Shown: positions 18,717 through 27,872 of the stretch, piece after piece
Layout: each line of letters starts with the position of its first letter
How positions within the stretch are numbered: the stretch's first letter is position 1
Source of the DNA: Helicobacter pylori
GTDB lineage: Bacteria; Campylobacterota; Campylobacteria; Campylobacterales; Helicobacteraceae
Assembly (NCBI RefSeq): GCF_030323545.1
Contig: NZ_CP122954.1
Span: forward strand, 1 to 64,000
Direction of reading: 5' to 3'
DNA: 64,000 nucleotides
Position numbers and translations under genes: made by a program
Notes under the pieces: model-generated
Told to the model about the DNA's origin: nothing
What the model saw: only the letters and a program-made list of their open reading frames with translations
Databases searched by the model: none

Positions 18717-21350
18717 TTAGAACTGATAGGATACCTCAAAACGCGCGTTAAATCCAGGAGCAGGGAGCGCCATGCGTTTATCTTTAGGGATCATATCGCT
18801 CGCTGGAGCGTCCGCACTCGCTTGCCACACCGAAGCTTGGCTGATATATTGCTTGTTTAAGATGTTGTTAAACACGGCTGAAATCCTTAAACCCTGCCAC
18901 CTTTTAGAAGGCGGAGTCCAGTTGATAAAGACATTATGCACGCCATACCCGGGTTTATGGATTCTCATCAAGCCGTATTGCGGGTAATAGATAGAATAGC
19001 CCTCATAGAACATGTTGGTTACAAAGCGTGAGAGCCAGGTTAAAGTAAGCCCCCATCTGTGGATATTGTAATCGGCTTTTAGGATAAACACATTCCCAGT
19101 CGTTGCAGCTAAAGCGTAAGTGTCCGCTAATAAATGCCCTCTAGCCGTTGGCCAAGAGCGAGCCACTGAGAAAGTCCCTACGAAATTTTTATATTGCACA
19201 TTCCCTGAAACTTCATAACCATAGATATTAATGGTTTCGGGTAAATTCCCTGACATGTTTTTTGCGGTCGCATTACCCCCTCCATTTTTAGAAGTGTCTT
19301 GCCCGTAGCTGTTGATGAAGTTATTGATGACTTGATAGAACGCTGCCCCGCGCACATTGAAATACTTGCTGTTGTAATCCACATTGAATTCCACATTTTG
19401 ACCGATCGCAGGGCGCAAGTTCCTTTGATAAATCACCGTAGGATCGCGCATCAAAACGCCATCGCCAGGCAAAGCCCCTTTAGTTACATACGCATAACTC
19501 ACTTTCAAGCCAATGCTTTCAATGGGGTTATAAAGCACGGTCGCAGAAGGCGAGAAACCAGAAGTTACATGCGTGCGGCCGTTTTTGTCTAGCAAGGTGT
19601 AAATATCATAACGAGTCCCCGCACCCACGATCACATTGCTTAAAATATTGTAGTTCGCTTGCATAAACCCTCCGATGATATTCCCGATCGCATGCGAATT
19701 TTGGGGCATGTTACGATAGAGCGGGTTAGGCGCGTTCAGGTTTTGAGGGTATTGAGAGCTTTGATCGGTGTAGTAATGGCGGTAAGGCAAGCCCGGCCCA
19801 TTAGGGTCATTAGGGTCAATATTGTTTTTATAATAGCCGTTTTTGCCTTTATCCAATCCAGAGAAAACGCTCAGGTTTTGATAAATCATGCCGTATTCAA
19901 ACACATTCCCATAATCTTCGCTAATGGGGTGGGTTACTTTAAAATTAACGCCCGAGTTGATTAAGAAAATCCTTCTGGCTAAAGTCCCCTCAGCGTCCGC
20001 ATTCCCCAAAGTCCAATCGTTTGCGCTAGGGTTTTGAGCGTTAGGGGGGGTCATGTCATAATCAGGGTTTTTAGGGACAAGCCCATGATAAACATTCGCG
20101 CTTGTAGAAATAGCGTTAAGCTGCCCATACCCTGCTTGCGCCCCCCCACTAGAATCGCTAGTCCCTTGCCAATTAATAGAGTTGGGCGCGCCATAGCCTA
20201 TTTGATAGCCTCCATTAGAAGGTCTGATAGCCCCTTGCGTGCACTGGCTGATATTGTCCGGGTTATTACACCACTCTCTCACTTCAGGGATATAATCCGG
20301 GTTGGCTGGCTCGTTAGAATTGTAAGCGAAAGGATTCACCACAGGGTTATAATTGCCCCCCCTTACCCCTAAAAAGGCGGTGGATTCAACGCGCGGCTGG
20401 TTAAAATTAGGGCCGCCTTCATGCTTGTATTTCAAGCTCAAATTGTGGTTGAAGTTGATCGTATGGGCTAATTCTTTCCCAAAGTCAATCACAAAGGGGG
20501 CTGGCTGGCTTCCTGGGTCATTGGCTTTGGAGAGGGCTGAAGTGGTGTTAGGGCGTAAAAGCCTTGTAGAATTATCTCGTGTGAGGTTGTAGCTCACGCT
20601 AATGCTATCGGTTTCGTTGATATAGCCATTAATTTTAGCTAAAACGCTATTGACTTCACTGGGAGTCCCTACGCTCATTTCGCTATTGCTTGGATCTTGT
20701 ACATCGTAGTTAGGGTGGAAGAGATCCCTAAAAGCGTTGTTCCCGTCTCTATAGTAAAAAATATTTTGATGGTTGTAATAAGCGAGTATGTCCCAGTTTT
20801 TACCACGATAGGCTGCAGTAGCGTTCATGCGATACCCGAAGTTGGTATAAAAGGCTGCTTCCGCTTTAGCGCCATAAGTTTGATTCTTTCTTAAGAAGTC
20901 GTTAGCGTCAATCGTGGTGAAAGACAATTTACCCGCCACCGCGCCCGGACCCGCTGAAGCGTTCGCTGCCCCTTTGATCACTTCCACTTCCTTAATCATG
21001 TTAGGATCGATCACGGTGTTAGCGTCATGGTGGAAAATGTTACCATTTTGAGCGACGCCATCTATCGTTACCCTTAAGAGGCGACTTTCAATCCCCCTAA
21101 CATAGATCTTTTGCGCCATTAAGCCCCCACTGGCCACATTCACATCCGCTCTAGTCCTAAAAATATCACGGATCTGGTTGCTTTGGCGTTGTTGGAGCTC
21201 TTTCCTTTCAATATACATTTTGTTGTTGTATTCAAAAGTCCTTTCACCCTTAGTGGTTACCTTACCCAAAGTGTGGGTTTTTTCTTGAGCTTGCAAACTG
21301 CTAGCGACAACACAAGAGACAAACACAATACGAAATTTATTTCTAAGCAT
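18717..21350 (-). CDS. frpB4: TonB-dependent outer membrane receptor FrpB4
   Basis: An 877-residue TonB-dependent receptor. It has a signal peptide ending SSLQAQ near residue 22, a plug domain (ELQQRQSNQIRDIFRTRADV, then the IDGVAQNG and PGAVAGKLSF segments) and a 22-strand barrel ending in YQF, the aromatic C-terminal signal for BAM insertion. H. pylori FrpB4 is known as a NikR-repressed, nickel-responsive receptor thought to bring a nickel complex across the outer membrane for urease and hydrogenase. A 28-bp dyad resembling a NikR operator lies upstream. Two G7 runs occur in its coding strand, but the frame is intact. Confidence 0.9.
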   Translation of the reverse strand: MLRNKFRIVFVSCVVASSLQAQEKTHTLGKVTTKGERTFEYNNKMYIERKELQQRQSNQIRDIFRTRADVNVASGGLMAQKIYVRGIESRLLRVTIDGVAQNGNIFHHDANTVIDPNMIKEVEVIKGAANASAGPGAVAGKLSFTTIDANDFLRKNQTYGAKAEAAFYTNFGYRMNATAAYRGKNWDILAYYNHQNIFYYRDGNNAFRDLFHPNYDVQDPSNSEMSVGTPSEVNSVLAKINGYINETDSISVSYNLTRDNSTRLLRPNTTSALSKANDPGSQPAPFVIDFGKELAHTINFNHNLSLKYKHEGGPNFNQPRVESTAFLGVRGGNYNPVVNPFAYNSNEPANPDYIPEVREWCNNPDNISQCTQGAIRPSNGGYQIGYGAPNSINWQGTSDSSGGAQAGYGQLNAISTSANVYHGLVPKNPDYDMTPPNAQNPSANDWTLGNADAEGTLARRIFLINSGVNFKVTHPISEDYGNVFEYGMIYQNLSVFSGLDKGKNGYYKNNIDPNDPNGPGLPYRHYYTDQSSQYPQNLNAPNPLYRNMPQNSHAIGNIIGGFMQANYNILSNVIVGAGTRYDIYTLLDKNGRTHVTSGFSPSATVLYNPIESIGLKVSYAYVTKGALPGDGVLMRDPTVIYQRNLRPAIGQNVEFNVDYNSKYFNVRGAAFYQVINNFINSYGQDTSKNGGGNATAKNMSGNLPETINIYGYEVSGNVQYKNFVGTFSVARSWPTARGHLLADTYALAATTGNVFILKADYNIHRWGLTLTWLSRFVTNMFYEGYSIYYPQYGLMRIHKPGYGVHNVFINWTPPSKRWQGLRISAVFNNILNKQYISQASVWQASADAPASDMIPKDKRMALPAPGFNARFEVSYQF

Positions 21351-21410
21351 TTCTTTTAGCCTTTCTATTTACTTTTTTCTAAAAATTTAGTCAAGTTTTA
21401 AACCTAAGGT

Positions 21411-21438
21411 TATTATTACATTATTCTATTTAATAATA
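21411..21438. promoter_or_regulatory. Candidate NikR operator upstream of frpB4
   Basis: TATTATT at 21411-21417 and AATAATA at 21432-21438 form a perfect 7-bp dyad with a 14-bp spacer, 28 bp overall, starting 61 bp upstream of the frpB4 start. NikR repression of frpB4 is established for H. pylori. That this dyad is the operator is inferred from its symmetry and position. Confidence 0.55.
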
Positions 21439-21500
21439 CCTTAAATTTGTTTTAGGATTAAGAAAATATCAAGAAAAATATGATTAAAAGTTTTAGCATT

Positions 21501-21530
21501 TTACTGAACGGCTGATTACTGAACGGCTGA
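21501..21530. repeat. Perfect 15-bp tandem duplication at the end of the frpB remnant
   Basis: TTACTGAACGGCTGA occurs twice in direct succession (21501-21515, 21516-21530). On the coding strand the unit encodes S-A-V-Q-stop, so the stop codon ending the remnant is itself part of the duplicated unit. Confidence 0.85.
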
Positions 21531-21842
21531 ATCGATCACTATCCGTGAAAAATTACTGCTCATGCCTCTTAAAAAAGTTTGAGAAGACACATTGATTTCA
21601 GCGTTTTGGCGGAAAATATCGCTTGGCTGGTTGCTTTGGCGTTCTTCTAAGTCATGGCGTTTAATGATAATGGTATTCCCCCATTGAAAGGGTCTATAAG
21701 CGCGCTTTTTTTTAACGATAAAATGAGGTTCTAAATTTAAAAATTGCGCGTAACTCGGGAAATATAACGGCTCTAATAAAGGGTTTATGGGGTGTGCTTT
21801 TAAAATAATAAGGAGGAAAAAGAGGCTAAAGATCGTTTTCAT
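21516..21842 (-). pseudogene. Truncated FrpB-type receptor remnant
   Basis: A 108-residue frame with an N-terminal signal-like segment (MKTIFSLFFLLIILKAHP). It then shows sequence clearly like the plug start of the adjacent FrpB4: RHDLEERQSNQPSDIFRQNA versus ERKELQQRQSNQIRDIFRTR, and IVIDSAVQ versus VTIDGVAQ. It stops where the plug should continue, with no barrel. It overlaps the 3' end of folB by 17 bp. It is probably a decayed paralogue next to its intact relative. A short secreted product is possible but unlikely to work as a receptor. Confidence 0.8.
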
Positions 21843-22179
21843 AGCGGATTTTCACGCTCGCTCCCACTTGAGAATTTGGAGAAATTTCTAACTTGCTGAT
21901 TTTTAAATAAAGCTCAGTGATCTCCTTGTAGCGCGTTTTTAAAACATGGCTCAAATCTTTCAGGGCGTCTTCAATGAGAAGATATTGTTTTTCTTGCATC
22001 ATCTTTTGAATAAGCTCTTGGATTTCCATATAGTCTAAATAAGCCCTATGGGGTAATTCCGTGTAGAAAAGATCCAAATCCACGCTTATTTTTTGGGGTT
22101 TTAAGCGTTCAAATTCTAAAATCCCCAAAATCGTTTCAAACACAAAGTTATGGACATGAACGCCTTGTTTAGTTTTCAT
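21826..22179 (-). CDS. folB: Dihydroneopterin aldolase
   Basis: FolB cleaves 7,8-dihydroneopterin to 6-hydroxymethyl-dihydropterin and glycolaldehyde in folate synthesis. The 117-residue length and the patterns LGILEFERLKPQKISVDLDL and YLLIEDALKDLSHVL fit the tunnelling-fold family; Glu in the IEDAL segment and the C-terminal SVKIRY are expected active-site regions. Its ATG overlaps the plsY stop (ATGA), so the two are translationally coupled. Confidence 0.88.
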   Translation of the reverse strand: MKTKQGVHVHNFVFETILGILEFERLKPQKISVDLDLFYTELPHRAYLDYMEIQELIQKMMQEKQYLLIEDALKDLSHVLKTRYKEITELYLKISKLEISPNSQVGASVKIRYENDL

Positions 22180-22838
22180 AAGACTTTCTTTTCCTTGCCG
22201 GCTAATAAATTGAAAATATTGCCCAAATGCTTGATAAGGGTAAAAATAAAAATAAGCACCATAGGCGTTTGCGTGCCGACTTCTTTAAGGATATTGACGC
22301 TGTCTGGGATAGGCATATAAGGCACAAAAAAGATAAGAACAGTCGCTGTGCCTACCCCTAGAATGCTAGCGAGTGAAGAGATTTTAAGCACCTTACCCAC
22401 AAAAAACCACACCACTAAACCGATCAGGCTTTCAATAGGGATGAGCAACACCACAGAGCCCATGATCGTAGAAACGCCCTTACCTCCATTGAAATTCAAA
22501 AAAGGCGAATAGCAATGCCCTAAAATGCTAGCGATAGCGACCATCCATTGCAAACTATAATCCAACCCAAACAATTTGCTTAAAAACACCGCAAACATGC
22601 CTTTGAATAGATCTAAGATTAAGACTAATAAGGCCATTTGTTTAGCGTTACTCACGCCCTTACTTTGTAAAGTGCGTAAGACATTCGTTGCGCCAATGCC
22701 ACCTGATCCGATTTTAGTAATATCCATGCCGTAAAAGATTTTCATTAACGCATAGCCAAAAGGAATCCCCCCGATAAGATAGCCCAAAAGGGTGAAAATC
22801 ACATTGATATTGGTCAGGAAATTTAAAACGCTTTCCAT
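22176..22838 (-). CDS. plsY: Glycerol-3-phosphate acyltransferase PlsY
   Basis: An integral membrane enzyme that transfers the acyl group from acyl-phosphate to glycerol-3-phosphate, the first step of phospholipid synthesis. Family motifs are visible: GYLIGGIPFGYAL, GSGGIGATNVLRTL (glycine-rich loop), GHCYSPFLNFNGGKGVST and a C-terminal KHLGNIFNLLAGKE. The start is taken at ATG 22838 (220 residues), with GAAAGGG just upstream. The longer open frame to 22964 is unlikely because its extra 42 residues have no counterpart in the family. Confidence 0.93.
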   Translation of the reverse strand: MESVLNFLTNINVIFTLLGYLIGGIPFGYALMKIFYGMDITKIGSGGIGATNVLRTLQSKGVSNAKQMALLVLILDLFKGMFAVFLSKLFGLDYSLQWMVAIASILGHCYSPFLNFNGGKGVSTIMGSVVLLIPIESLIGLVVWFFVGKVLKISSLASILGVGTATVLIFFVPYMPIPDSVNILKEVGTQTPMVLIFIFTLIKHLGNIFNLLAGKEKKVL

Positions 22839-22866
22839 AAATACCCTTTCAAATAAAATAGCGATC

Positions 22867-22872
22867 ATTATA
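22867..22872 (-). promoter_or_regulatory. Candidate plsY-folB promoter -10 box
   Basis: TATAAT on the minus strand, 29 bp upstream of the plsY ATG. It lies in the divergent spacer shared with ccoG. Confidence 0.5.
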
Positions 22873-22943
22873 ACATGTTGCTTTTTAAGTGAAAGCGTTA
22901 AGTTGTTAGGGTATAGTGGCTTAAAAATTTTAGGATATTGGGA

Positions 22944-24320
22944 ATGCTTGAATCTTCTAGCCATTTTTTAAAATCGTTCCGCTTGAAGCGTTATATAGGG
23001 TTTTTATTGATTTCTTTAGCGCTGTTAATCACACCATTCATTCGCATTGATGGGGCGCATTTGTTTTTGATCTCTTTTGAGCATAAGCAACTGCATTTTT
23101 TAGGCAAGATCTTTAGCGCTGAAGAATTGCAAGTCATGCCTTTTATGGTTATTTTGCTTTTTATAGGGATTTTTTTCATCACCACCAGCCTTGGGCGTGT
23201 GTGGTGCGGGTGGGCTTGCCCACAAACCTTTTTAAGGGTGCTTTATAGAGATGTGATTGAAACCAAGATTTTCAAACTCCATAAAAAGATCACTAACAAG
23301 CAAGAAAGCCCTAAAAACACCCCAAGCTATAAGATGCGTAAAGTGTTGAGCGTTTTATTGTTCGCTCCTGTTGTGGCAGGGCTAATGATGTTATTTTTCT
23401 TTTATTTCATCGCCCCAGAAGATTTTTTTATGTATCTTAAAAACCCTAGCGATCACCCTATTGCTATGGGTTTTTGGCTTTTTAGCACGGCTGTGGTGCT
23501 GTTTGATATAGTGGTGGTTGCGGAGCGTTTTTGCATTTATTTATGCCCTTACGCTAGGGTGCAATCGGTGTTGTATGACAATGACACCTTAAACCCCATT
23601 TATGATGAAAAACGCGGCGGAGCGCTTTATAATAATCAGGGCCGCCTATTCCCCTTACCCCCCAAAAAACGCAGCCCAGAAAACGAATGCGTGAATTGTT
23701 TGCATTGCGTTCAGGTTTGCCCCACGCATATTGACATCAGGAAGGGCTTGCAATTAGAATGCATCAATTGCTTAGAATGCGTGGACGCATGCACGATTAT
23801 CATGGCTAAATTCAGTCGCCCTTCACTCATCCAATGGTCTTCAACTAACGCTATTAATACGCGCCAAAAAGTGCGCCTGGTGCGTTTAAAAACGATCGCT
23901 TATTTGGGGGTTATCGCTATTGTGATCGCTCTTTTAGCCATCACTTCGTTTAAAAAAGAACGCATGCTCTTAGACATTAACCGCAACAGCGATCTGTATG
24001 AATTGCGCTCTAGTGGGTATGTGGATAACGATTATGTGTTTTTATTCCACAACACGGACAATAAAGACCATGAGTTTTATTTCAAAATTTTAGGGCAAAA
24101 AGACATTCAAATCAAAAAGCCTTTAAACCCTATCGCCATTAAAGCCGGACAAAAGATTAAAGCGGTAGTGATTTTAAGAAAACCCCTAAAAAATAACGCC
24201 ACAGCATACAAGAACGCTAAAGACGCTCTAATCCCTATTACAATACAAGCTTATAGTGCAGACGATAAGAACATTACGATAGAAAGGGAATCGGTGTTTA
24301 TCGCGCCAAGTGAAGATTGA
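22944..24320 (+). CDS. ccoG: CcoG, membrane ferredoxin-like protein for cbb3 oxidase assembly
   Basis: CcoG (RdxA/FixG family) reduces Cu(II) to Cu(I) for the CuB site of cbb3 oxidase. It has transmembrane segments near residues 15-35, 60-85 and 135-160, the periplasmic-side motif GRVWCGWACPQTFLRVLY, two 4Fe-4S clusters (CVNCLHCVQVCP about 249-260, CINCLECVDAC about 273-283), and a C-terminal Ig-like IG/FixG domain. ATG 22944 is preferred over TTG 22938 because AGGA at 22932-22935 is correctly spaced. The cbb3 copper ATPase CcoI is encoded 4.3 kb downstream. Confidence 0.9.
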   Translation: MLESSSHFLKSFRLKRYIGFLLISLALLITPFIRIDGAHLFLISFEHKQLHFLGKIFSAEELQVMPFMVILLFIGIFFITTSLGRVWCGWACPQTFLRVLYRDVIETKIFKLHKKITNKQESPKNTPSYKMRKVLSVLLFAPVVAGLMMLFFFYFIAPEDFFMYLKNPSDHPIAMGFWLFSTAVVLFDIVVVAERFCIYLCPYARVQSVLYDNDTLNPIYDEKRGGALYNNQGRLFPLPPKKRSPENECVNCLHCVQVCPTHIDIRKGLQLECINCLECVDACTIIMAKFSRPSLIQWSSTNAINTRQKVRLVRLKTIAYLGVIAIVIALLAITSFKKERMLLDINRNSDLYELRSSGYVDNDYVFLFHNTDNKDHEFYFKILGQKDIQIKKPLNPIAIKAGQKIKAVVILRKPLKNNATAYKNAKDALIPITIQAYSADDKNITIERESVFIAPSED

Positions 24321-24329
24321 AGCCTAAAA

Positions 24330-25529
24330 CTAGCGCTCAATCACTTCATAAGGCAAGTCTTGCCTAACCAATTCTTCCATAAAGGGATCGGTGTTTAATT
24401 CTTCTATGTTAAACACCCCGGCTCTAAAATGATCCGCACTCCAAGTGTCGTTGCAAATCATTTTAGCCGCGCACATCGCTGGCACGCCGGTGGTGTAGCT
24501 TATGGCTTGCGAACCCACTTCTTCATAGCACTTCTTGTGATCGCACACGTTGTAAATGTAGAGCGTTTTGTCTTGGTTGTTTTTAATGCCGGTCATATAG
24601 CACCCGATGTTGGTTTTACCGGTGGTGTCTTTAGCCAGAGTCGCTGGATCAGGAAGCAAGGTTTTTAAAAATTGTATCGGCACGATTTTTACGCCTTGAT
24701 GCTCTATTTCTTTAATGCCTAGCATGCCGACATTTTCTAAGCATTTCATGTGGGTTAAATAATCTTGAGAGAAAGTCATAAAAAACCTCGCCCTCCTTAA
24801 GCCTTTAATGTTTTTGACTAACGATTCCAATTCCTCATGGTATAAAAGATACGAATCCATTTCGCCAATCTGCGGGTAAGCCCACACTTGCTTGATTTCT
24901 AAAGGCTTTGTTTCAATCCATTTGCCATTTTCATAATAACGCCCTTTAGAGCTGACTTCCCTCAAATTGATTTCAGGGTTAAAATTTGTCGCAAAAGGGC
25001 GTTTGTGATCCCCAGCGTTGCAATCTAAAATATCTAAAGTGTGGATAGTGTCAAAATGGTGTTTTTGAGCGTGAGCGACATAAGCGTTTGTCACGCCCGG
25101 ATCAAACCCAGCCCCTAAAACCCCTAAAATCCTTGCTTCTTTATAGGCCTTATCAAACGCCCACTGCTCTTTGTATTCAAACTTCGCTAAATCCGGGTGT
25201 TCGTAATTGGCGGTATCAATGTAATGCGTTTTGGTTTCTAAACATGCTTGCATGATCGTTAAATCCTGATAGGGTAAAGCCACATTAACAACGACTTTAG
25301 GCTTGTATTTTTGGATTAAAGCGACTAAGGCTTGCGTATCATCTGCATCCACTTGCTCAACGCCAATTTCCCCCAAACCCTTTTTAAGCATGCTTTCTTT
25401 AATCGCATAGCACTTGTCTAAGCTTCTGCTCGCTAAAATGATATTTTTAAACACATCTCTGTTCATGCCCATTTTGTGTGCTACCACACTGCCTACGCCA
25501 CCAGCTCCAATTTGTAATACTGTATGCAA
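24330..25529 (-). CDS. Carboxyspermidine/carboxynorspermidine dehydrogenase (saccharopine dehydrogenase family)
   Basis: A 399-residue NAD(P)-dependent enzyme with an N-terminal Rossmann motif QIGAGGVGSVVAHK (residues 6-19) and the family segments LGAGFDPGVTNAYVAHAQ and LDCNAGDHKRPFATNFNPE. In Campylobacter and Helicobacter this saccharopine dehydrogenase relative makes carboxy(nor)spermidine from aspartate semialdehyde and a diamine, the first step of an alternative spermidine pathway. The decarboxylase (nspC) lies elsewhere. The assignment rests on family resemblance; a lysine-pathway role is less likely. It is divergent from gltS, with a shared promoter spacer. Confidence 0.82.
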   Translation of the reverse strand: MHTVLQIGAGGVGSVVAHKMGMNRDVFKNIILASRSLDKCYAIKESMLKKGLGEIGVEQVDADDTQALVALIQKYKPKVVVNVALPYQDLTIMQACLETKTHYIDTANYEHPDLAKFEYKEQWAFDKAYKEARILGVLGAGFDPGVTNAYVAHAQKHHFDTIHTLDILDCNAGDHKRPFATNFNPEINLREVSSKGRYYENGKWIETKPLEIKQVWAYPQIGEMDSYLLYHEELESLVKNIKGLRRARFFMTFSQDYLTHMKCLENVGMLGIKEIEHQGVKIVPIQFLKTLLPDPATLAKDTTGKTNIGCYMTGIKNNQDKTLYIYNVCDHKKCYEEVGSQAISYTTGVPAMCAAKMICNDTWSADHFRAGVFNIEELNTDPFMEELVRQDLPYEVIER

Positions 25530-25570
25530 GGAACACCTACTTTCTAACTGATCTCGTTCTTTTAGGGGGG

Positions 25571-25584
25571 TATTATATTATAAT
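25571..25584. promoter_or_regulatory. Divergent promoter region, dehydrogenase and gltS
   Basis: TATAAT on the plus strand at 25579-25584 points to gltS. The same AT-rich block read on the minus strand also gives TATAAT, pointing to the dehydrogenase. No -35 boxes are clear. Confidence 0.45.
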
Positions 25585-25614
25585 AAGATAAATTTGATTA
25601 ATAAGGATGCAAGC

Positions 25615-26841
25615 TTGCAAGAAATTAAGTTGGATATTTATGCCACTTTGGTGTGCATGGTTTTAGTGCTGCTTTTGGGGCGTTATGTGATTTCTAAAGT
25701 CAAGTTTTTACGAGATTATGATATTCCAGAGCCTGTTGTGGGCGGGGTTTTAGTCGCTTTTTTTATCATGTTAGCGCGTCAGTTTTACAATTTTGGCTTG
25801 CAATTTGATTCTTCTTTAAAAGATCCTTTAATGCTGACTTTTTTTATCACCATTGGTTTGAGTGCGGATTTCAAATCTTTACAAAAAGGCGGGAGAATGC
25901 TTGCGGTCTTTTTGCTGGCTGTGGCGGGGTTTGTGGTGTGTCAAAATGTCGTGGGGATTTCTATCGCTAGCCTTTTAGGGGTCAATCCTTTAATGGGGCT
26001 TTTAGGGGGGTCTATCGCTTTAGTGGGAGGGCATGGCACTAGCGCGGCATGGGCTAATTTTTTCACCCAACCACCTTATAATTTTAGCTCCAGCTTAGAA
26101 GTGGGCATGGTGTGCGCGACTTTTGGCTTGGTGAGTGGGGGGATTATTGGAGGGCCTGTCGCTAAATATTTGATCTCAAAATACAAACTAGAACCTAAAG
26201 ACACTAAAGAAAAAGACACTTTAGAGGGCGTGGTGTCTAAAGGCTTTGAAACCCCTAAAGAGCAGCGCCTAATCACTGCATCCAGTTTTGTAGAAACTTT
26301 AGCTTTAATTGCGATCGCTTTATTGGTGGGGACTTTTTTATCGCATTTGATGCCTAAAAGCTTCACCTTGCCGACTTTTGTGTGGTGCTTGTTTGTAGGG
26401 GTTATTTTAAGAAACGCTCTGTCGTTTTTTAAAATCCATAGCGTGTTTGACAGAGAGGTTTCAGTCATAGGGAATGTGAGTTTGAGTCTGTTTTTAGCCT
26501 ACGCTTTAATGAGCGTGAATTTATTGGAATTGTTAAAACTCGCTGTGCCTCTAGCGGTTATTTTGAGCGTTCAAGTAGCGGTTATGATCCTTTATGTGGT
26601 GCTTGTAACCTTTAGGGTATGCGGGAAGGATTACGATGCGGCGGTGTTGTGCGCGGGGCATTGCGGTTTTGGGCTTGGAGCGACCCCAACGGCTATGGTG
26701 AATATGCAAACCATCACCAACCACTATGGGCCATCGCATGTAGCGTTTATCGTCGTGCCTTTAGTGGGAGCGTTTTTTGTTGATATTATTAACGCTTTAG
26801 CGATTAAAGGCTTTTTGCTCTTGCCTTTTTTCCCGTCATGA
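25615..26841 (+). CDS. gltS: Sodium/glutamate symporter GltS
   Basis: Imports glutamate with sodium across the inner membrane. The roughly 408-residue chain has ten or so transmembrane segments and the two inverted-repeat glycine-rich loops of the family: GGSIALVGGHGTSAAWANFF and AGHCGFGLGATPTAMVNMQ. The TTG at 25615 is the best start: AAGGA at 25603-25607 is correctly spaced, and the resulting N-terminus matches the family pattern (MQEIKLDIYATLV). The upstream in-frame TTG at 25594 lacks a ribosome site. Its stop overlaps the ribD start (ATGA). Confidence 0.92.
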   Translation: MQEIKLDIYATLVCMVLVLLLGRYVISKVKFLRDYDIPEPVVGGVLVAFFIMLARQFYNFGLQFDSSLKDPLMLTFFITIGLSADFKSLQKGGRMLAVFLLAVAGFVVCQNVVGISIASLLGVNPLMGLLGGSIALVGGHGTSAAWANFFTQPPYNFSSSLEVGMVCATFGLVSGGIIGGPVAKYLISKYKLEPKDTKEKDTLEGVVSKGFETPKEQRLITASSFVETLALIAIALLVGTFLSHLMPKSFTLPTFVWCLFVGVILRNALSFFKIHSVFDREVSVIGNVSLSLFLAYALMSVNLLELLKLAVPLAVILSVQVAVMILYVVLVTFRVCGKDYDAAVLCAGHCGFGLGATPTAMVNMQTITNHYGPSHVAFIVVPLVGAFFVDIINALAIKGFLLLPFFPS

Positions 26842-27872
26842 GACTTTATGAGAGTTTATTAGAAATTTGCTTGAATAAGGCGTGGGAGTGTCAAACCCTA
26901 GCCCTAGAAAACCCAAGCGTGGCTTGCATGGTGTTAGATAAAAACCATGAGATCTTGAGTTTAGAAACCCACAAAAAAGCCAAAACCCCGCATGCAGAAG
27001 TCTTAGCCGCCCAATCAGCGTTAAAGATTTTACGCCCCAGTTTAAAAAACGATTTAGAAAAATTAGAAGACCCTAAAACTTTAAGCGATTTTTTAAAAAC
27101 GCACCACGATAACGCTTTTACAGACTGCGTTTTTTTAATCACCCTAGAGCCATGCAATTCTTATGGCAAAACCCCGGCATGCAGCGGATTGTTAGAAATT
27201 TTAAAACCTAAAAGAGTGGTCATTGCCGCAGAAGAAAACGAAGCTAAAAAAGGGGGTTTAGCAAGGCTACAAAAGGCTCGTATTGAAACAATAATTTGTC
27301 GCAATTTAGAAAACAAGGCTAAGGACTTGCTCTTGCCTTTTAGGGTAATGGAACAAAAGGGGCGTTTTAATTTGTTCAAACTCGCTTTAAGGATGAATGG
27401 AGATTATTATCATGGCAAGATCACCGGGCAAAAAAGCGTTATTTTCACGCACAACCAGCGAGCAATATGCGACACGCTCATCATTTCTGGGAAAACCATA
27501 AGAACGGACAACCCCTTATTAGACTCTCGCTTTTGCGACAGCTTTTATCAAAATAAAAACCCCAATATCGCTATTTTATCCAAGCGTCCAATCAACCCCC
27601 ATTCAAAAGTTTTTTCTGCGCCTAATCGTTTGGTTAACACTTTCCATGACCCCAAAGATTTACCCCTAGAGAAGGGGTTTAATTTCATTGAAGGGGGGTG
27701 GGAATTGTTTGAGAGCTTGAGGGATAAAATAGACGCGTTGCTTTTGCATTCGCATGCGTCTATGATTGGCGAAGCGTTTAGCACGCTCGCTCTAAAAACC
27801 CCTTTTAAAGGGCGGTTGTTGCATGCGCAAATCTTAGAAAATGAAGCCCTTTTATGGATAGAAAACTCTTAA
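26838..27872 (+). CDS. ribD: Bifunctional riboflavin synthesis deaminase/reductase RibD
   Basis: RibD deaminates diaminohydroxyphosphoribosylaminopyrimidine and then reduces the sugar in riboflavin synthesis. The N-terminal deaminase has the zinc motifs HAEVLAAQ (about residue 53) and EPCNSYGKTPACSG (about 104-117). The C-terminal reductase has DTLIISGKTIRTDNPLL. At 344 residues it is of normal size. Its start overlaps the gltS stop, and its 3' end overlaps the next gene by 19 bp, indicating an operon. Confidence 0.93.
   Translation: MRLYESLLEICLNKAWECQTLALENPSVACMVLDKNHEILSLETHKKAKTPHAEVLAAQSALKILRPSLKNDLEKLEDPKTLSDFLKTHHDNAFTDCVFLITLEPCNSYGKTPACSGLLEILKPKRVVIAAEENEAKKGGLARLQKARIETIICRNLENKAKDLLLPFRVMEQKGRFNLFKLALRMNGDYYHGKITGQKSVIFTHNQRAICDTLIISGKTIRTDNPLLDSRFCDSFYQNKNPNIAILSKRPINPHSKVFSAPNRLVNTFHDPKDLPLEKGFNFIEGGWELFESLRDKIDALLLHSHASMIGEAFSTLALKTPFKGRLLHAQILENEALLWIENS

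Noticed and set aside
22839-22964. N-terminal extension of plsY by 42 codons
   Set aside because: It lacks a ribosome site and overlaps ccoG; the family begins at the later ATG with GAAAGGG upstream.
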